From Tenrec ecaudatus (lineage: Eukaryota > Chordata > Mammalia > Afrosoricida > Tenrecidae): a DNA stretch of 64,000 nucleotides. Location of the stretch: NCBI RefSeq assembly GCF_050624435.1, contig NC_134539.1, positions 123,239,525 to 123,303,524 of the forward strand, given 5' to 3'. The translations under genes and the position numbers were made by a program. Of the stretch, positions 32,901 to 42,300 are shown piece by piece. The notes below the pieces were generated by a model. That model did no database searches and was not told the DNA's origin. It worked only from the letters and a program-made list of their open reading frames with translations. How positions within the stretch are numbered: the first letter of the stretch is position 1; every line of letters starts with the position of its first letter.

Positions 32901-35621
32901 AGTAATTTACCTTTTTGATCCAAAATTACAAGGCTTCTATAAGCGAATTTCTCATCTGACTACCATCCTCATGGTTAGTTCAACAAATCCTCCATAGTAA
33001 AAATGTTAATATGACATTACTGAAACTTTGTACTATTTAACAGTTCTCTTGTGCTAATCTATTAGAATTCATTCTTTAAATGCATGACAGTAATTAGTAG
33101 CTATAGCTGGTATTTTTCTTTTACAGAAAGCCACATTTAATGCCCTATAGAAGGGAACCGATTACAGGGATCTACATATAACCTCCTCCCTGGGGGGACA
33201 GACAACAGAAAAGTGGGTGAAGGGAGACGTCGGACAGGGAAAGATATGACAAAATAATAATTTATAAATTATCAAGGGCTCATGAGGGAGGAGGGAGCAG
33301 AGAGGGAGGGGAAAAAAAGAGGACCTGATGCAAAGGGCTTAAGTGGAGAGCAAATGCTTTGAAAATGATGAGGGCAAAGAATGTATGGATGTGCTTTACA
33401 CAACTGATGTATATATGGATTGTGATAAGAGTTGTATGAGTGCCTAATAAAACGTTTAAAAAATATAATGCCCTATAAAATTTTCTTTTAAAAATATCAG
33501 CACAGGGAGGGGGAGGGGGAAAAAAGGAAAATGAGCGATTCCAGGAACCCATGTGGAAGGTGAATTTTGAGAATGACGAGGGCAACGAATGTATAAGGGT
33601 GCTTTACTCAATTGATGCATGTATGGATTGTGATGAGTTGTATGAGCCCCAATAAAATGATGTATTAAAAAAAGTCAGCACACAGAAAACAAATGATCTT
33701 AAACCAAGAATAAGAACACAATTCGACACTGACCAGAAAAAGGTTAAGAAACACACGATAAAATCAACAGATGTGAAGATGGCGACTAATTAAAGCTAAG
33801 TATGAAAAAAAAAGAACACAATTCAAAGTCTTAACGTCAAATGCTGAGAAAATGTTAGCTACCTGATTTAGGTAATGAGTGAAATTTATGTACACAGTGT
33901 TGATCGGTTAAACTCCTCTCCTCACACAGCTGATGGCCATTACTCCAAAATTGGTAGCAGTCCTCATGTAACTGCATAGCATATTTGTGAAAAGCCGGCC
34001 CCCTAGCATGCTGGCTGTATACTCGAAGAGCCTGTGCAAGCTGATTCTTATGGACAGTCATGGTGTAATTATGAGGCAAATTTGACTGGTAGGCACTGTG
34101 GGCCATCGGTAAAGCTTTTTGGCACCGGTTTTCTGAGAATTTGGTGTCAATATCCAAAAACCCTTCCAAGACTTTAATACTGCTTAAAATCTTAGATGTT
34201 AGTTCCCCTGTGGGAGATGCCACGTCCTCCTCTTTCCCATCAATAGCCACTTCATACAGTTTGGCAGCTGCTGAAATCCATTTCTGGTAAGTGGGAAGTT
34301 CGAAATGAGAGGGCTGTGGGTTTCTGCCCACACTGTCGTCAAAACCTTTCTTGCTCAGGACTAACTCCACATGCTGCCATAGGAATTCCCGAAGAGTGAA
34401 ATCCACGAGCTGGCCTGAAGAACTAGAACTGCTGCTGTCGATGTGGAAGGAAAGCTGTTGTCGGTTGTGCTGTCTCATGACCTGGTGTCGCCTGGGTCCA
34501 GAAAGAGGTGTAGGCACCAACAAAGATTCCGAATCCTTCACAGTGCAATGACTCCTTAGTTGGTCCAGCAACATGCCTATGGGGTCCTCCTCCTGGCTCC
34601 CAGGGACTATGTATACAAACGCTTGGTTGGCGGGCACAGTGAAGAGGCAGTTGATGCTCTGATTAGTCAAGACACGACTCTTCCGGAAGATTCTATAGAT
34701 TTGGTCCTCCAGGGCGTGCTGTAGTCTCCTTTTAGGAGAATGTTTTTTGGGCTTGTCTGGGTGAGCTGGGTCTTGGCTTCGCGGGGGCTCCACTTTGAGG
34801 GCTCCGTTGAGTTGAAAAAGGAAAAGGAGTCTAGGTGGGCAGGGTCGGCAGTTCAGCTTCCAATCTTTGCCAACGGGACAATCTTTAATGGCTGTTTTGA
34901 GGAGGGGCAGTACTTTCTGCCTCAGCCCATCCAGGGCTCTGAAGACCCGATCATAGGTAATGTCAAAGGAGCAGGTGGGGTGGACCAGAAGCAGGATATG
35001 ACAGACCGAAAAGAGATAAAGGAGACTGAGACACTGCAGCTTCTCTTGATGCTTCCAGAACTCGTGCGCTTCTGCATGAGGTAAAGAGAGGCCCCCTCCA
35101 GCTTCTCCACTTTGAAGGGCCCGGCAAGCCTGGAGAAGCTGTGAATTGTCGCAGATGGAGGTGAGAAGGAGATAAAGAACTTTGCTTTCCTGGTTGTAAT
35201 AGGCTTGCAGGAGGCTGTAGTCCTGGGTGCCCGCCTCCGGTGGGTTCCCCTCGGTCGTCGCGGCGGCTGCACCTCCCCGAGCGGCATCACCGGTGCCGGG
35301 GTCTCCGGCTCCCCCTGCTTCCCCGACGGCGCCAACCTCGGCCTTGACCCCAGGTTCCGGGTCCCCAGGATCTTGGTGGCGAAAGAGAGGAAAGACCTGC
35401 CGGTCACACACCGTGTTCACGAGCGAGAACTTCTCCGAAGTCAGGCGCAGCGCCGTCTTGCCGAAGATACCCACGACGCAGATCTCATCCTCGCGCCACG
35501 GAGGCTCCGCGCCGCCGGCCGCGCGCTCGCCGCCCTCCGCGGGGGCCCCTGCGGGGCTGTCCGAGCCCGCAGAGCCAGCGGCGCCCATCAGAAACTCGCG
35601 CAGGCTGACAGGACCGGCCAT
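29726..35621 (-). CDS. SMG8: SMG8 nonsense-mediated mRNA decay factor (four coding exons, 991 aa)
   Basis: SMG8 binds SMG9 and the SMG1 kinase and restrains SMG1 phosphorylation of UPF1 in nonsense-mediated decay. Exons join 35621-33863, 32732-32587, 32332-31460 and 29923-29726. All introns have GT-AG ends, and the phases (1, 0, 0) give one frame of 991 codons, the same length as human SMG8 as I recall it. The N-terminus is MAGPVSLREFLMGAAG. A G-domain-like start is seen at residues 47-60 (CVVGIFGKTALRL). A serine run precedes 'GQLVDFTLREF'. Cys residues 611/613 and 641/642 cluster in the linker before the C-terminal kinase-inhibitory region, and the end reads 'SYKVLRGILKAVTQ'. No break is seen, so it should be functional. 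The gene lies head-to-tail after PRR11, as in human. Confidence 0.98.
29945..29995 (+). mobile_element. Very short LINE 3' end in SMG8 intron 3
   Basis: 'atgtatggattatagtaaga', 'gttgtacaagcccccagtaa' and an A-rich tail: the terminal 50 bp of the dominant family, antisense to SMG8 and only about 20 bp from the exon 4 acceptor. Confidence 0.7.
30234..31365 (+). mobile_element. LINE 3' region in SMG8 intron 3, with the 247-bp internal duplication
   Basis: The doubled module ('aaatgtggtgaagaaagctg' at 30259 and 30506) is followed by the remaining modules, a G-rich tract and 'cccctaataaaatgtaaa'. Flanked by 'atccatttag' at 30224-30233 and 31366-31375. It lies antisense to SMG8. Confidence 0.85.
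31460..32332 (-). CDS. SMG8: SMG8 coding exon 3 (873 bp)
   Basis: Acceptor CATAG|CTCCTA, donor CCTCAG|GTAAGA. Encodes residues 636-926, from 'LLEEKCCGKLDHINFP' to 'LQIILMPQ'. Includes 'GRGRRRDDIARAFVGFEYED'. Confidence 0.97.
32587..32732 (-). CDS. SMG8: SMG8 coding exon 2 (146 bp)
   Basis: Acceptor TTTCTAG|GAGAAA, donor TATCAA|GTAGGT. Encodes residues 587-635 including 'STGACNCGRKQAPRDDPFDI'. Confidence 0.97.
33150..33465 (+). mobile_element. LINE 3' end in SMG8 intron 1, with TSD
   Basis: Runs from 'gaagggaaccgattacaggg' through the G-rich tract to 'gcctaataaaacgttt' plus A-run. Flanked by the exact 12-mer 'taatgccctata' at 33138-33149 and 33466-33477. Confidence 0.85.
33506..33674 (+). 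mobile_element. Short LINE 3' end in SMG8 intron 1, with TSD
   Basis: From the G-rich tract to 'ccccaataaaatgatg' plus A-run, flanked by 'tcagcaca' at 33497-33504 and 33675-33682. Confidence 0.75.
33863..35621 (-). CDS. SMG8: SMG8 coding exon 1 (residues 1-586 plus 1 base)
   Basis: Starts at the ATG complementary to 35619-35621 inside the CpG island. Ends '...HKFHSLPKS' with donor TCAG|GTAGCT. It holds the G-domain-like N-terminal part. Confidence 0.97.
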
Positions 35622-36050
35622 GGTGCACCGCCTTTCCCAGCGCCCTTCCGGTGGTCCCCCTGCAAACGCGGCCGGCTTCCGTCCGCCGCTGAAGTCCTTC
35701 CGCCGGCGCCTGGAGGCCCGCGGTCGCCGCCCTTTGGGTTCCGCCTGCTCCTCCGGTCCGGTCCTGGCTTGTTTGGGGACAAGGTTTCCCAGGCCTGTGC
35801 AGAGCTGGTTTAGGAATCTGCTTTAAGATCCTCTTCCATGTGAAACTGCAGGATTGGAGTTTGGGTGGGGGTGCTCGTTAGGTGCCGGCGAGGCGGTTCT
35901 GACCCGCAGCGGTGCCGCCGGTCCTGCGCCATCCTCCCCATCCTTCTTGGGTTGGACAGCCCGGATTGCAGCCACCGCGTCGGTCCGTCTGCTCATGGGG
36001 CTTCTCCTTTTGCGCCGCCTCTCTACTTTGCCAAAGAGATATGAGGTCTT
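35200..36050 (-). promoter_or_regulatory. CpG island and presumed SMG8 promoter
   Basis: Dense CpG and high G+C across the 5' end of SMG8 exon 1 and upstream, unlike the rest of the window. On the SMG8 strand ACCGGAAG at 35645-35652, just upstream of the ATG, fits an ETS-factor site, and further GGAAG words follow. No TATA box is apparent, as expected for a housekeeping gene. The transcription start cannot be placed from sequence alone. Confidence 0.75.
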
Positions 36051-36235
36051 CCCCCAGGGATTGGTCTCTCCTGACACCATGTGCCCAAAGCATGGGGCAC
36101 AGGCTCACCCTCCTGACGCTCAGCAACATTCTCGCTGAGCTTTGTCCGTTTGGCAGTCCGCGGCCCTTCCATTGTTCTTCGCCAACACCACAATTCAAGA
36201 TTTCATGTCGGTGTCGGAAGTTTGAATAGTTGAAC
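36030..36235 (-). mobile_element. RTE LINE fragment at the edge of the SMG8 CpG island
   Basis: The minus strand encodes pieces matching the RTE reverse-transcriptase C-terminal region: 'NCGVGEEQWKGRGLPNG', 'ARMLLSVRR' and 'WAHGVRRDQSLGEDLISLW'. The homologous segment of the copy at the left edge is near 915-1100. GC content is unusually high for this repeat, perhaps because it lies in the island. Confidence 0.65.
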
Positions 36236-36604
36236 TTATTTATAAAATACTCCGGACTTTAATGTAGGAACAGAATGACAGCATTTGTGTTGATTGATTT
36301 GTTACTTGCGATGTGAAATGATGGCAATACAATAATGTGATCAAACAATGAAAAAGTTACTCTGTGCCTGTGTGCTAAATTCTCATCAAGAATTACCGCA
36401 TTTCATCCTCAAAGGAAAGTTGGGGCACTACGGTGTAGTAGTGGTGTTTTTAATATATTAAGTCATATTGGGTGTTCAAACACAAAGGGGCTTCACTAGG
36501 TTCGTGAGAAAATGGAATCGAAAGATAGTTGAATTTTTCCATGAACTTAAAAAAACCACTACATATTTTTCTTAACCAACTCTTATTTTCTAACAATTTT
36601 GAAA

Positions 36605-36725
36605 GTTTCCAAAATCTCACTGCCATCTAGTCAATTCTGGCTCATATCAATCCTGCAGGGCAGTAGTATTGCAGGGTGGGTTTCCAAGTCTACAAGACTA
36701 GAAAGCCTCATCTTTGTCCCGTGTT
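36605..36725 (-). mobile_element. AfroSINE fragment
   Basis: 'tcactgccatctagtcaatt', 'ctggctcatatcaatcctgc' and 'gtttccaagtctacaagact' are the complement of the AfroSINE 3' half. Confidence 0.65.
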
Positions 36726-36729
36726 AGAA

Positions 36730-38160
36730 AGATTAGGAGTTGGTTTTTTTGGGTTGTATTTTTATACATTTTGTCTGCTTGCTCTTTACTTTTTCTTCTT
36801 CTATACTTTTGCATGTTCCAATTATATCAATCTTCTGAATCAACTAAAATAAAAATTTCATTTATCTACCTAGGTTATATCATGATCCTCTTCATGTAGA
36901 TTTTGAACTATTTTCACTAAGTGAGTTTATTGATGTAAGAAGTAGACAAGTAGGTATTTCTTGGTGAAAAGACTGTGCTACACAGGAAATGGGGGAGGCT
37001 TCTAAGATGTTTGCCTTTTTGTCATTTACATGAGTTTGCTTTATAACTGGTTTGTTTATATACTTATTTTGTGTACTTTTTGATAATGTTACATTTCCAG
37101 TAAAAGGAGTTAAAAAAAAGAAAGAAAAATCAAAGGATTTTATGACTTTATTTTAAAAAAATCCAGTTGCATCTTGGTTGTTTATTTTCTCTGGCTGTCA
37201 TTCAGTCCCAAAGCAGCCATTGAAAGCATCTGAGAAGCAATAGTTGAATGAAGCCATAACATTTATAGGGTTCTCAAAGGGATACAGAATGAAAAATAAT
37301 AAAAGATTCAAGCGAGAACACATTTTAATACTGATAAAGTAGCAATAGCAGCTTTGCAAATTTTTTTACAAATGTTTCTTGATAGGATTTTTATAACATT
37401 TTTCTTATGAACCTTTATGCCACAAGAATGATCAAATTGTTTAAATGGCACAGTGAATATTGTGCTTTTGAATATTATCAACATTATATTTGCCTCATAA
37501 AGTATTATTGTATTAAAATACTTTGTCTCACGTATCATTACCTCTTCTTACATAATATAAATATAACTAGCAGGTTAAAAAATGCAGGTTTTTCTTTTTG
37601 CTAGAAGCAGATGTCTCTTAACTTCATTGTTAAATTTATATCTATATGTGCATTGTAAACATAATGTGGATCTTATAAACAGGACTGCCTCATTATGTGA
37701 TAAACATTGACCCTAGGTCTGCTTTCTAACTTGGTGACGATGCTTTTTGTCATTTCGGAGGAGTATTTATTATGTCAAAATGCAGACATTTCTAGGAACT
37801 TCTTAAATTACCTTTTTAGCCTAACCTCATTGGGGACATTTTAAGGTTACTAGCTATGTAGCTGCTTCCTGGAAGGCCAACTATACACACAGAGCAACTC
37901 TGGTGAAAGTTTGTCTCTTATCCATGAGGAGCGTCATCCTTACTTTCGAAGCCGCAGAAGAGGTTATCGATATCAAAGTGAAGCCTGTGATGTCAGGCGT
38001 ATTCACCCTAAAGAGGTCCCATTCCTCCACGATAAGTAACGCACATGTGACAGGCACCCTGACCAGAACCACAGCAACGCACATTGTTGGGCAGATTCTT
38101 GTGGCAAGCTGGAGGCTTCTCGGATTTTTAGGGGAGCTTTGGCTGACAAAGTTGACCAAT
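36730..38160. other. Intergenic between PRR11 and SMG8, mostly unassigned
   Basis: AT-rich. From 37870 to 38155 the sequence is less AT-rich and holds open frames on both strands (98 codons plus, 92 minus) ending near 'gaccaataaaacac'. This could be an old retrocopy, but no protein family was recognised in any frame. Confidence 0.4.
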
Positions 38161-38161
38161 A

Positions 38162-38378
38162 AAACACAGGATACTCAGTTACATTTGATATTCACATAAA
38201 CAATGAATAATTTTTCAAAATATAAATATGTCCCATACAATATTGGATACATACTTATCCAAACACATATTCACTGTTTAATAAGATGTATTTGTACTGA
38301 GGCATTATTTGTTTATACAAAATTGAAATTTGAATTCCATATATTTTTATTTGCTAAGTCAGGCAACCTTAGGCTGGC
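38162..38378. mobile_element. Old palindromic mammalian repeat, copy 1
   Basis: 'cacaggatactcagttacat' near the left and 'atatttttatttgctaagtc' near the right, with 'aataatttttc', 'atatgtccca' and a mirrored right half between. This is the well-known mammalian palindromic repeat of the type '...atttttatttgctaa.tctggcaac'. A second copy is at 52688-52862. Name not recalled with certainty. Confidence 0.5.
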
Positions 38379-38658
38379 AAGAAGAACTCAAAACCAGTGA
38401 GGTATGCATTAGATTACTGTTTCTGAATCCACAGGCTGGTGAGGACAAGGAGAAAGGTCTTGCAGGGAGCCTGCTTGGATCTCCGGGAATCGTCAGGGCA
38501 TGGTGGGTGATATCTGGCTCAATACCTGTATTTGTCTGCATACATCTGGGCAGCAGATATAAAATGACAGAATATTTTAGACCTCACTGAGCCAAACAGT
38601 ACTTACTGCATAAGGTGCTAGAAATGATACATTCTAGTTTTTAGGTCACTTTGAGTCT

Positions 38659-38664
38659 TTTATT
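38659..38664 (-). terminator. Candidate PRR11 poly(A) signal AATAAA
   Basis: A minus-strand AATAAA about 600 nt after the PRR11 stop. Weak evidence, no transcript data. Confidence 0.3.
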
Positions 38665-39261
38665 ACTAATTCTTTTTGAAAAGTAGTTGAATTTGGACAG
38701 GGTCTTACCTCTTAATTACAATAAAAAGAATTAATATCAAAAGGGTCTTGATAATTGATCAAACTCTCAGTGTAGCACCTTATAAATGCATGAGCCTTAT
38801 GAGTGAAAATATATTTCCTTTCAATCATCCAATAAAAGCCCCTTCAGAGTTAAGGACATTAGTGAGGCTGTTACCTTCCTCTACTATTTCCAAGATAAAC
38901 ATGAACCAGTCTGTTTTCCTCATGCCAGATCATATCTAGATAGTACACACTAGTTCTCTCTCCAAACTCAATTGTCTAATTCCAGGGCCAATATGATTTT
39001 GGAGATTCTGTTTTCCCATCTGGTTATTTTACAGATCATGCAAACTAGAAAAATATCCAGATACCCACTTTTTACCACAGTTTGTGTAGGGTCCATTTAC
39101 TGTATACAATTCTGCGCATGGAGCTATATCTCAGTATGTGATGTTGCTATAATAATTTTTCCATACCCTCAAAAAGAAACAACAACAACAAAAAAGGGGT
39201 TTGGAGTGGTTTTTCTCTTTATGGCTTATGGAGCTTCTCCTGGAGTCAGGATGAGTTGATA

Positions 39262-39330
39262 TCAGTTTTGTTCATCAAAGCTGCCTGTGGTAGGTGGCAG
39301 AATTGGAGTTGGGCTTCTGGGATGAGCCAG
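39262..39330 (-). CDS. PRR11: PRR11 exon 10 (last coding, 69 bp)
   Basis: Acceptor TTTTCACAG|CTGGCT. Encodes '[20 protein letters not shown]' then QN and TGA. Confidence 0.95.
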   Translation of the reverse strand: MAHPRSPTPILPPTTGSFDEQN

Positions 39331-42300
39331 CTGTGAAAATAAAAATTCCACTTAGAATGTGAAGTAGGTTCCTATGGCTGATATAATTTTTCTTCCTTAC
39401 AAACAGAACCTAGATTTTACAGGACAGCAAAAGCCACATTGCAGCCTCTCAGTAGAAGTTCCTGAATTGGGCTTCTCTAAAGCAGCTCGATGACAGGGCT
39501 TAGTAGACATGCCCTATGCCTTCCTGCCTTCTCTTGCCTGGAATGTACACATGAGGCTTCAGAAAGTGTAGCCATTTGGACCTCAAGGATGGAAGAGCTG
39601 TGATGACATGGATGCTGATGATACGGTGGAGTTTCTGTACGTCTGTGGTCTATCTACTGCCCAAAGGAAAGAACCAAAAGCGTTTGTTGGTTAAGCCATT
39701 AGCCAGGTTGTTGTACCTGCAGTGAAATGCGTAATCCAAACTGATGCAGCTGCTTCTGAATGAGAGGAAAAGATGCAGCCTGAGAGCTAAGCGGGAAAAA
39801 GCAGCCTATATTTAACAACAATCTTTACTAGACCTTTTTCTAGGAAATAAGTTAAGGAGCACAATGTACAGTGTTCCTTTTTGTCTGTAATTTTTGCTAT
39901 TCGATAGATTGGTTTACTATTTACTGTATTTTCAGCATACCCACTTCACTCTATTAACTCTGGGGGAGGGCAGGGAGGACAAAGATCTTGGAGCTGTCCT
40001 TCACAACCTGTGGAATTACCAAAGACCTGGATTTCTGTGGCTCTGCCTGTCCTTCTGGATGCTTCCTCCAGAAGTAGGAGCCTGGTGACACTTCCAGAGA
40101 AGGCCGTGCTGTGTCCAGGAGGGAAACCCAGCTGCCAGCAGCAGGCACTGATTCTAGAGTCCGGGAACGAGACAAGGGCAGTGCTGGGGGGTGGGGCAAA
40201 CAGCTGTGGCGACTATGGCACAGGCAGTGGGGTGTGGAGTGCCCACCGCCAGAGGGAAAAGGACATATAAGCTTCAGAGACAGAGGCCTTCGGCCCCAGC
40301 ACCTCAGAAGGTGGATACTCCTCACAGGTCTAATACTGGAGGCTATCGGGACGGTGACTGAGACACGTAGGGTTTAGAAGAAATCATAGCCAGGTCAGCT
40401 GACCCAGTGGGTTGGGGTGTGCCAGTCACACAGTAATCGACAAAGACAAAATTATCGAGACTTTTTCCCAGATCCCTGCGTGCTCTGACTCCTTTCTACT
40501 CCTATCACGATCCTGTGTTTCACCACAGTGCCTCTTGCCACAGAGGCTAGCCATGACCCTTTCCTTCCAGCCTGCCATGGGGCCTCACACATACTGTACT
40601 TCTTCTCCCTGATCGCCATAGCAGGCCCTCCCCCAGACTCCACAGGCTCCTTCCCAGGAATCCCCATTCGTTTTCAACCCTCACCAAGCAGCATCACTTC
40701 CTAAAAGAATCCAACCCTAGATTGTCTAGGTTACATCAAATTGCTGTAAGTTCTCACAAAATCCTGTTCCTTTCCTTTAGAGTACTTGTGATATGTAAAA
40801 TTATGCAAAAACATGATTACCATATATACTCGAGTATAAGCTAACCCGAATATCAGCGGAGGCACCTAACTTTACAACAAAAACTACATTAAAAATGTGC
40901 TGTAAAACTCGGCTTGTACACGAGTATATACGGTATATGACTAATGCCTATCAATCTCACTAGACAGAAAGTTCCAAAATGGCAGATTTCTGTCTGCTTT
41001 TGCTTACCACAGTATCCCTGGCTCTCCACAGTGCCTGGCATACGGGTCCAAACCAAAACCAAACTCACTGCCATCCAGTCAGTTCTGACTCATTGTGACT
41101 CTTTAGGACAGGGGCGAACTGCCCTTGTGGGTTTCTAAGACTGTAACTGTTTACGGGAGTAGAAAGCCTCGTTTTTCTCCCGGGAAGTAGCTGGTGGTTT
41201 CAAACTGCTGACTTTGTGGTTAAGCAGCCCAACAAGTAACTTCTAAGCCACCAGGGCTCCTTACCATACAGGTAGTGATTAATACATCCTTCCAAAAGGA
41301 ATGAGTAAAATCAGTCTTTCTTTGTTAAAGTAGAGATGATAATTTTAACTCACAGAAACTTATGAAGCCTAAACAGGAAAATGCTTTACAAAATCTACCC
41401 AGACCGCAAACCAAGACCACTGCCGTTGAGTCAGAGCAGCTCTACAGGACGGAACGGGATCGCCCCATTTCCCAGGCTGTCAACTCTGAAGAGAGCAGAT
41501 TGGCACGTTTCTCCTCCTGAGGAGTGGACGGTGGGTTCAAACTACTGACCTTTTAATTTGCAGCTGACTGCTTAACCACTGTGCCACTAGGGTGTGCTAG
41601 TACTACTAAGAATGCAGCTTTAGATTACGATCTTAACAACATGATTTGGGAGAAAAAGAAACAAAATGATTCATTCTAAAGGCTTACCTGGAACTTTCTT
41701 CTTAAGGCCCGGGTCATGACTGGGGTCAGTCCAGTTCCTGTTTCCATATTTTCTTTATTGGTAAGCGGGGTTCCCCCTGGGCTTCTGCAAAGGCATTTCA
41801 TGCATTAGGAGCTGTGTTTCTATCCACTTTGCAAACAGATTTGAAGCATAAACGTAAGAAGGTATTACTACCTCTCTACATCAACTTTTCTAAGTAGTTT
41901 CCGTAGATCCAGCTGGGTTTTACCAGGAGTTCTGAGAAAGTAAGTACATAAAAGTTAGCTCTGCTATTTAGTCATTTTCTAAAAGCAAAGAAGTCATTGT
42001 TAGACGGACTTTTCTAAAAAGTAGTTCCCCTTCTTACATTAAAAAATAACAGCACATAAATAACAGTACATGCTGATGAGAGATGATATAACCATTCTAA
42101 TGAGTACGATTCTTGATTCAGTAATTGTCTATGCAAGAACCTAACCGAAGGAAAAACCCAGCTATGCACACTGACAATGAACTAGAGTGTACTACGGTCC
42201 ACTGTGCATTGACCAGTTATAGCAATGTCTAGCTGAGAAGTTATAAGAAACCTAAACGTCTCAAAACAGGATCTGATCTATGCAACTTACATGCAATGGA

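Noticed and set aside
34922-35407. Minus-strand 161-codon frame inside SMG8 exon 1
   Set aside because: It is an alternative frame of the exon; the SMG8 frame is clearly the coding one.
35205-35826. Two overlapping plus-strand open frames of about 200 codons opposite SMG8 exon 1
   Set aside because: They arise from the stop-poor, GC-rich island opposite a real exon and show no protein family.
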